Source of the DNA: Bradyrhizobium sp. CIAT3101
GTDB lineage: Bacteria; Pseudomonadota; Alphaproteobacteria; Rhizobiales; Xanthobacteraceae
Assembly: GCF_029714945.1 (NCBI RefSeq)
Contig: NZ_CP121634.1
Coordinates: forward strand, 930,001-994,000
Length of the DNA stretch: 64,000 nt
Direction of reading: 5' to 3'
Part shown: piece by piece, positions 63,623-64,000 of the stretch
Position numbering within the stretch: the stretch's first letter is position 1
Layout: each line of letters opens with the position of its first letter
Position numbers and translations under genes: made by a program
The notes under the pieces: model-generated
Database searches by the model: none
What the model was told of the DNA's origin: nothing
What the model saw: only the letters and a program-made list of their open reading frames with translations

Positions 63623-63640
63623 TGATACGCTACCGTATCA
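63623..63640. promoter_or_regulatory. TetR operator candidate 2
   Basis: TGATACG-CTAC-CGTATCA, 27 nt before the thioesterase start. It shares TGATACG and CCGTAT with candidate 1. Confidence 0.6.
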
Positions 63641-63666
63641 AGATCAAAAGACAGACAGGGCAGGGA

Positions 63667-64000
63667 ATGGCGATGGAGCAAGAGGCGACCTATCGCGGCA
63701 CGGTCTATCCATGGCAGTGCGATCATGTCGGTCACATGAACATCATGTGGTACGTCGGCAAATTCGACGAGGCCAATTGGAATTGGTTCGCCCGGCTCGG
63801 GCTGACGCCGAGCTATCTCCGCTCCTCCGGCCGCGGCATGGCGGCGGTGCAGCAGAACATCACCTACAAGCGCGAGCTGCTCGCCGGCGACATCGTCGAG
63901 ATACGCAGCCATCTGCTGGAGGTTCGCGACAAGTCAATCCGCTTCCGGCACGAGATGACGAATGCCGAGACCGGCGAGATGGCTGCGTTCTGCGAAATCA
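63667..64000 (+). CDS. Acyl-CoA thioesterase (4HBT), cut by right edge
   Basis: The first 111 codons are visible and the frame is open at the window end. The sequence is MAMEQEATYRGTVYPWQCDH followed by VGHMNIMWYVGKFDEANWNWF, matching the Asp-containing active site of hotdog thioesterases of the YbgC/4HBT type. An in-frame ATG at 63673 is an equal start candidate. Divergent from the TetR gene and behind its operators. Substrate unknown. Confidence 0.82.
   Translation, partial: MAMEQEATYRGTVYPWQCDHVGHMNIMWYVGKFDEANWNWFARLGLTPSYLRSSGRGMAAVQQNITYKRELLAGDIVEIRSHLLEVRDKSIRFRHEMTNAETGEMAAFCEI

Overview
The window is a dense, GC-rich stretch of an alphaproteobacterial chromosome, most likely a Bradyrhizobium or close relative. 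I infer this from codon use, from solute-binding-protein transporters (sugar-type ABC, LivK-like ABC, TRAP, TAXI) coupled to acyl-CoA and aromatic catabolism, from a MloK1-like channel, and from several dispersed palindromic elements of a kind I recall from Bradyrhizobium genomes. No database was searched. There are no phage or IS genes, CRISPR arrays or rRNA genes.

Layout. 1-6266: two tandem autotransporters, the first cut by the left edge. 6304-11843: a sugar-type ABC importer operon with a DUF1349 gene, divergent from a GntR/FCD regulator. 11898-13354: a divergent initiator-type tRNA, then an ArsR repressor and an SDR gene around a perfect 12-bp dyad. 13372-15788: a nuclease-fold protein, a decayed MATE pump and an orphan. 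16065-21086: a cyclase-AAA-TPR protein, OpgC and a DUF2059 protein.

21096-31064 is the most unusual locus. A six-gene minus-strand operon encodes an acyl-CoA synthetase, two different sugar-type permeases, a binding protein and an ATPase. One permease is fused to a strictosidine-synthase/SMP-30-like beta-propeller, and a second free propeller follows with overlapping reading frames. An AraC-type regulator is divergent.

31110-38093: a LivK-like binding protein, a FadR-like regulator with two matching operators, an acyl-CoA synthetase, an MBL-fold protein, an acyltransferase-like hydrolase behind a 14-bp dyad, and a fatty-acid desaturase. 38151-48169: small secreted and membrane proteins, two WYL-regulator/GST modules with related dyads, a MloK1-like channel translationally close to a crotonase, and an orphan membrane-anchored TAXI protein.

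48248-58460 looks like a hydroxycinnamate (coumarate/ferulate-type) uptake and degradation cluster: LivK-like binding protein, thioesterase, SDR dehydrogenase, feruloyl-CoA-synthetase-like ligase, crotonase, DUF3237, a TRAP transporter and 4-hydroxybenzoate hydroxylase (pobA). Similar AT-rich dyads lie before its three transcription units. 58694-64000: thioesterases, a LysR/flavin-nucleotide-binding pair, an AbrB-family membrane protein, small periplasmic proteins, and a TetR gene whose stop codon lies inside a palindromic repeat.
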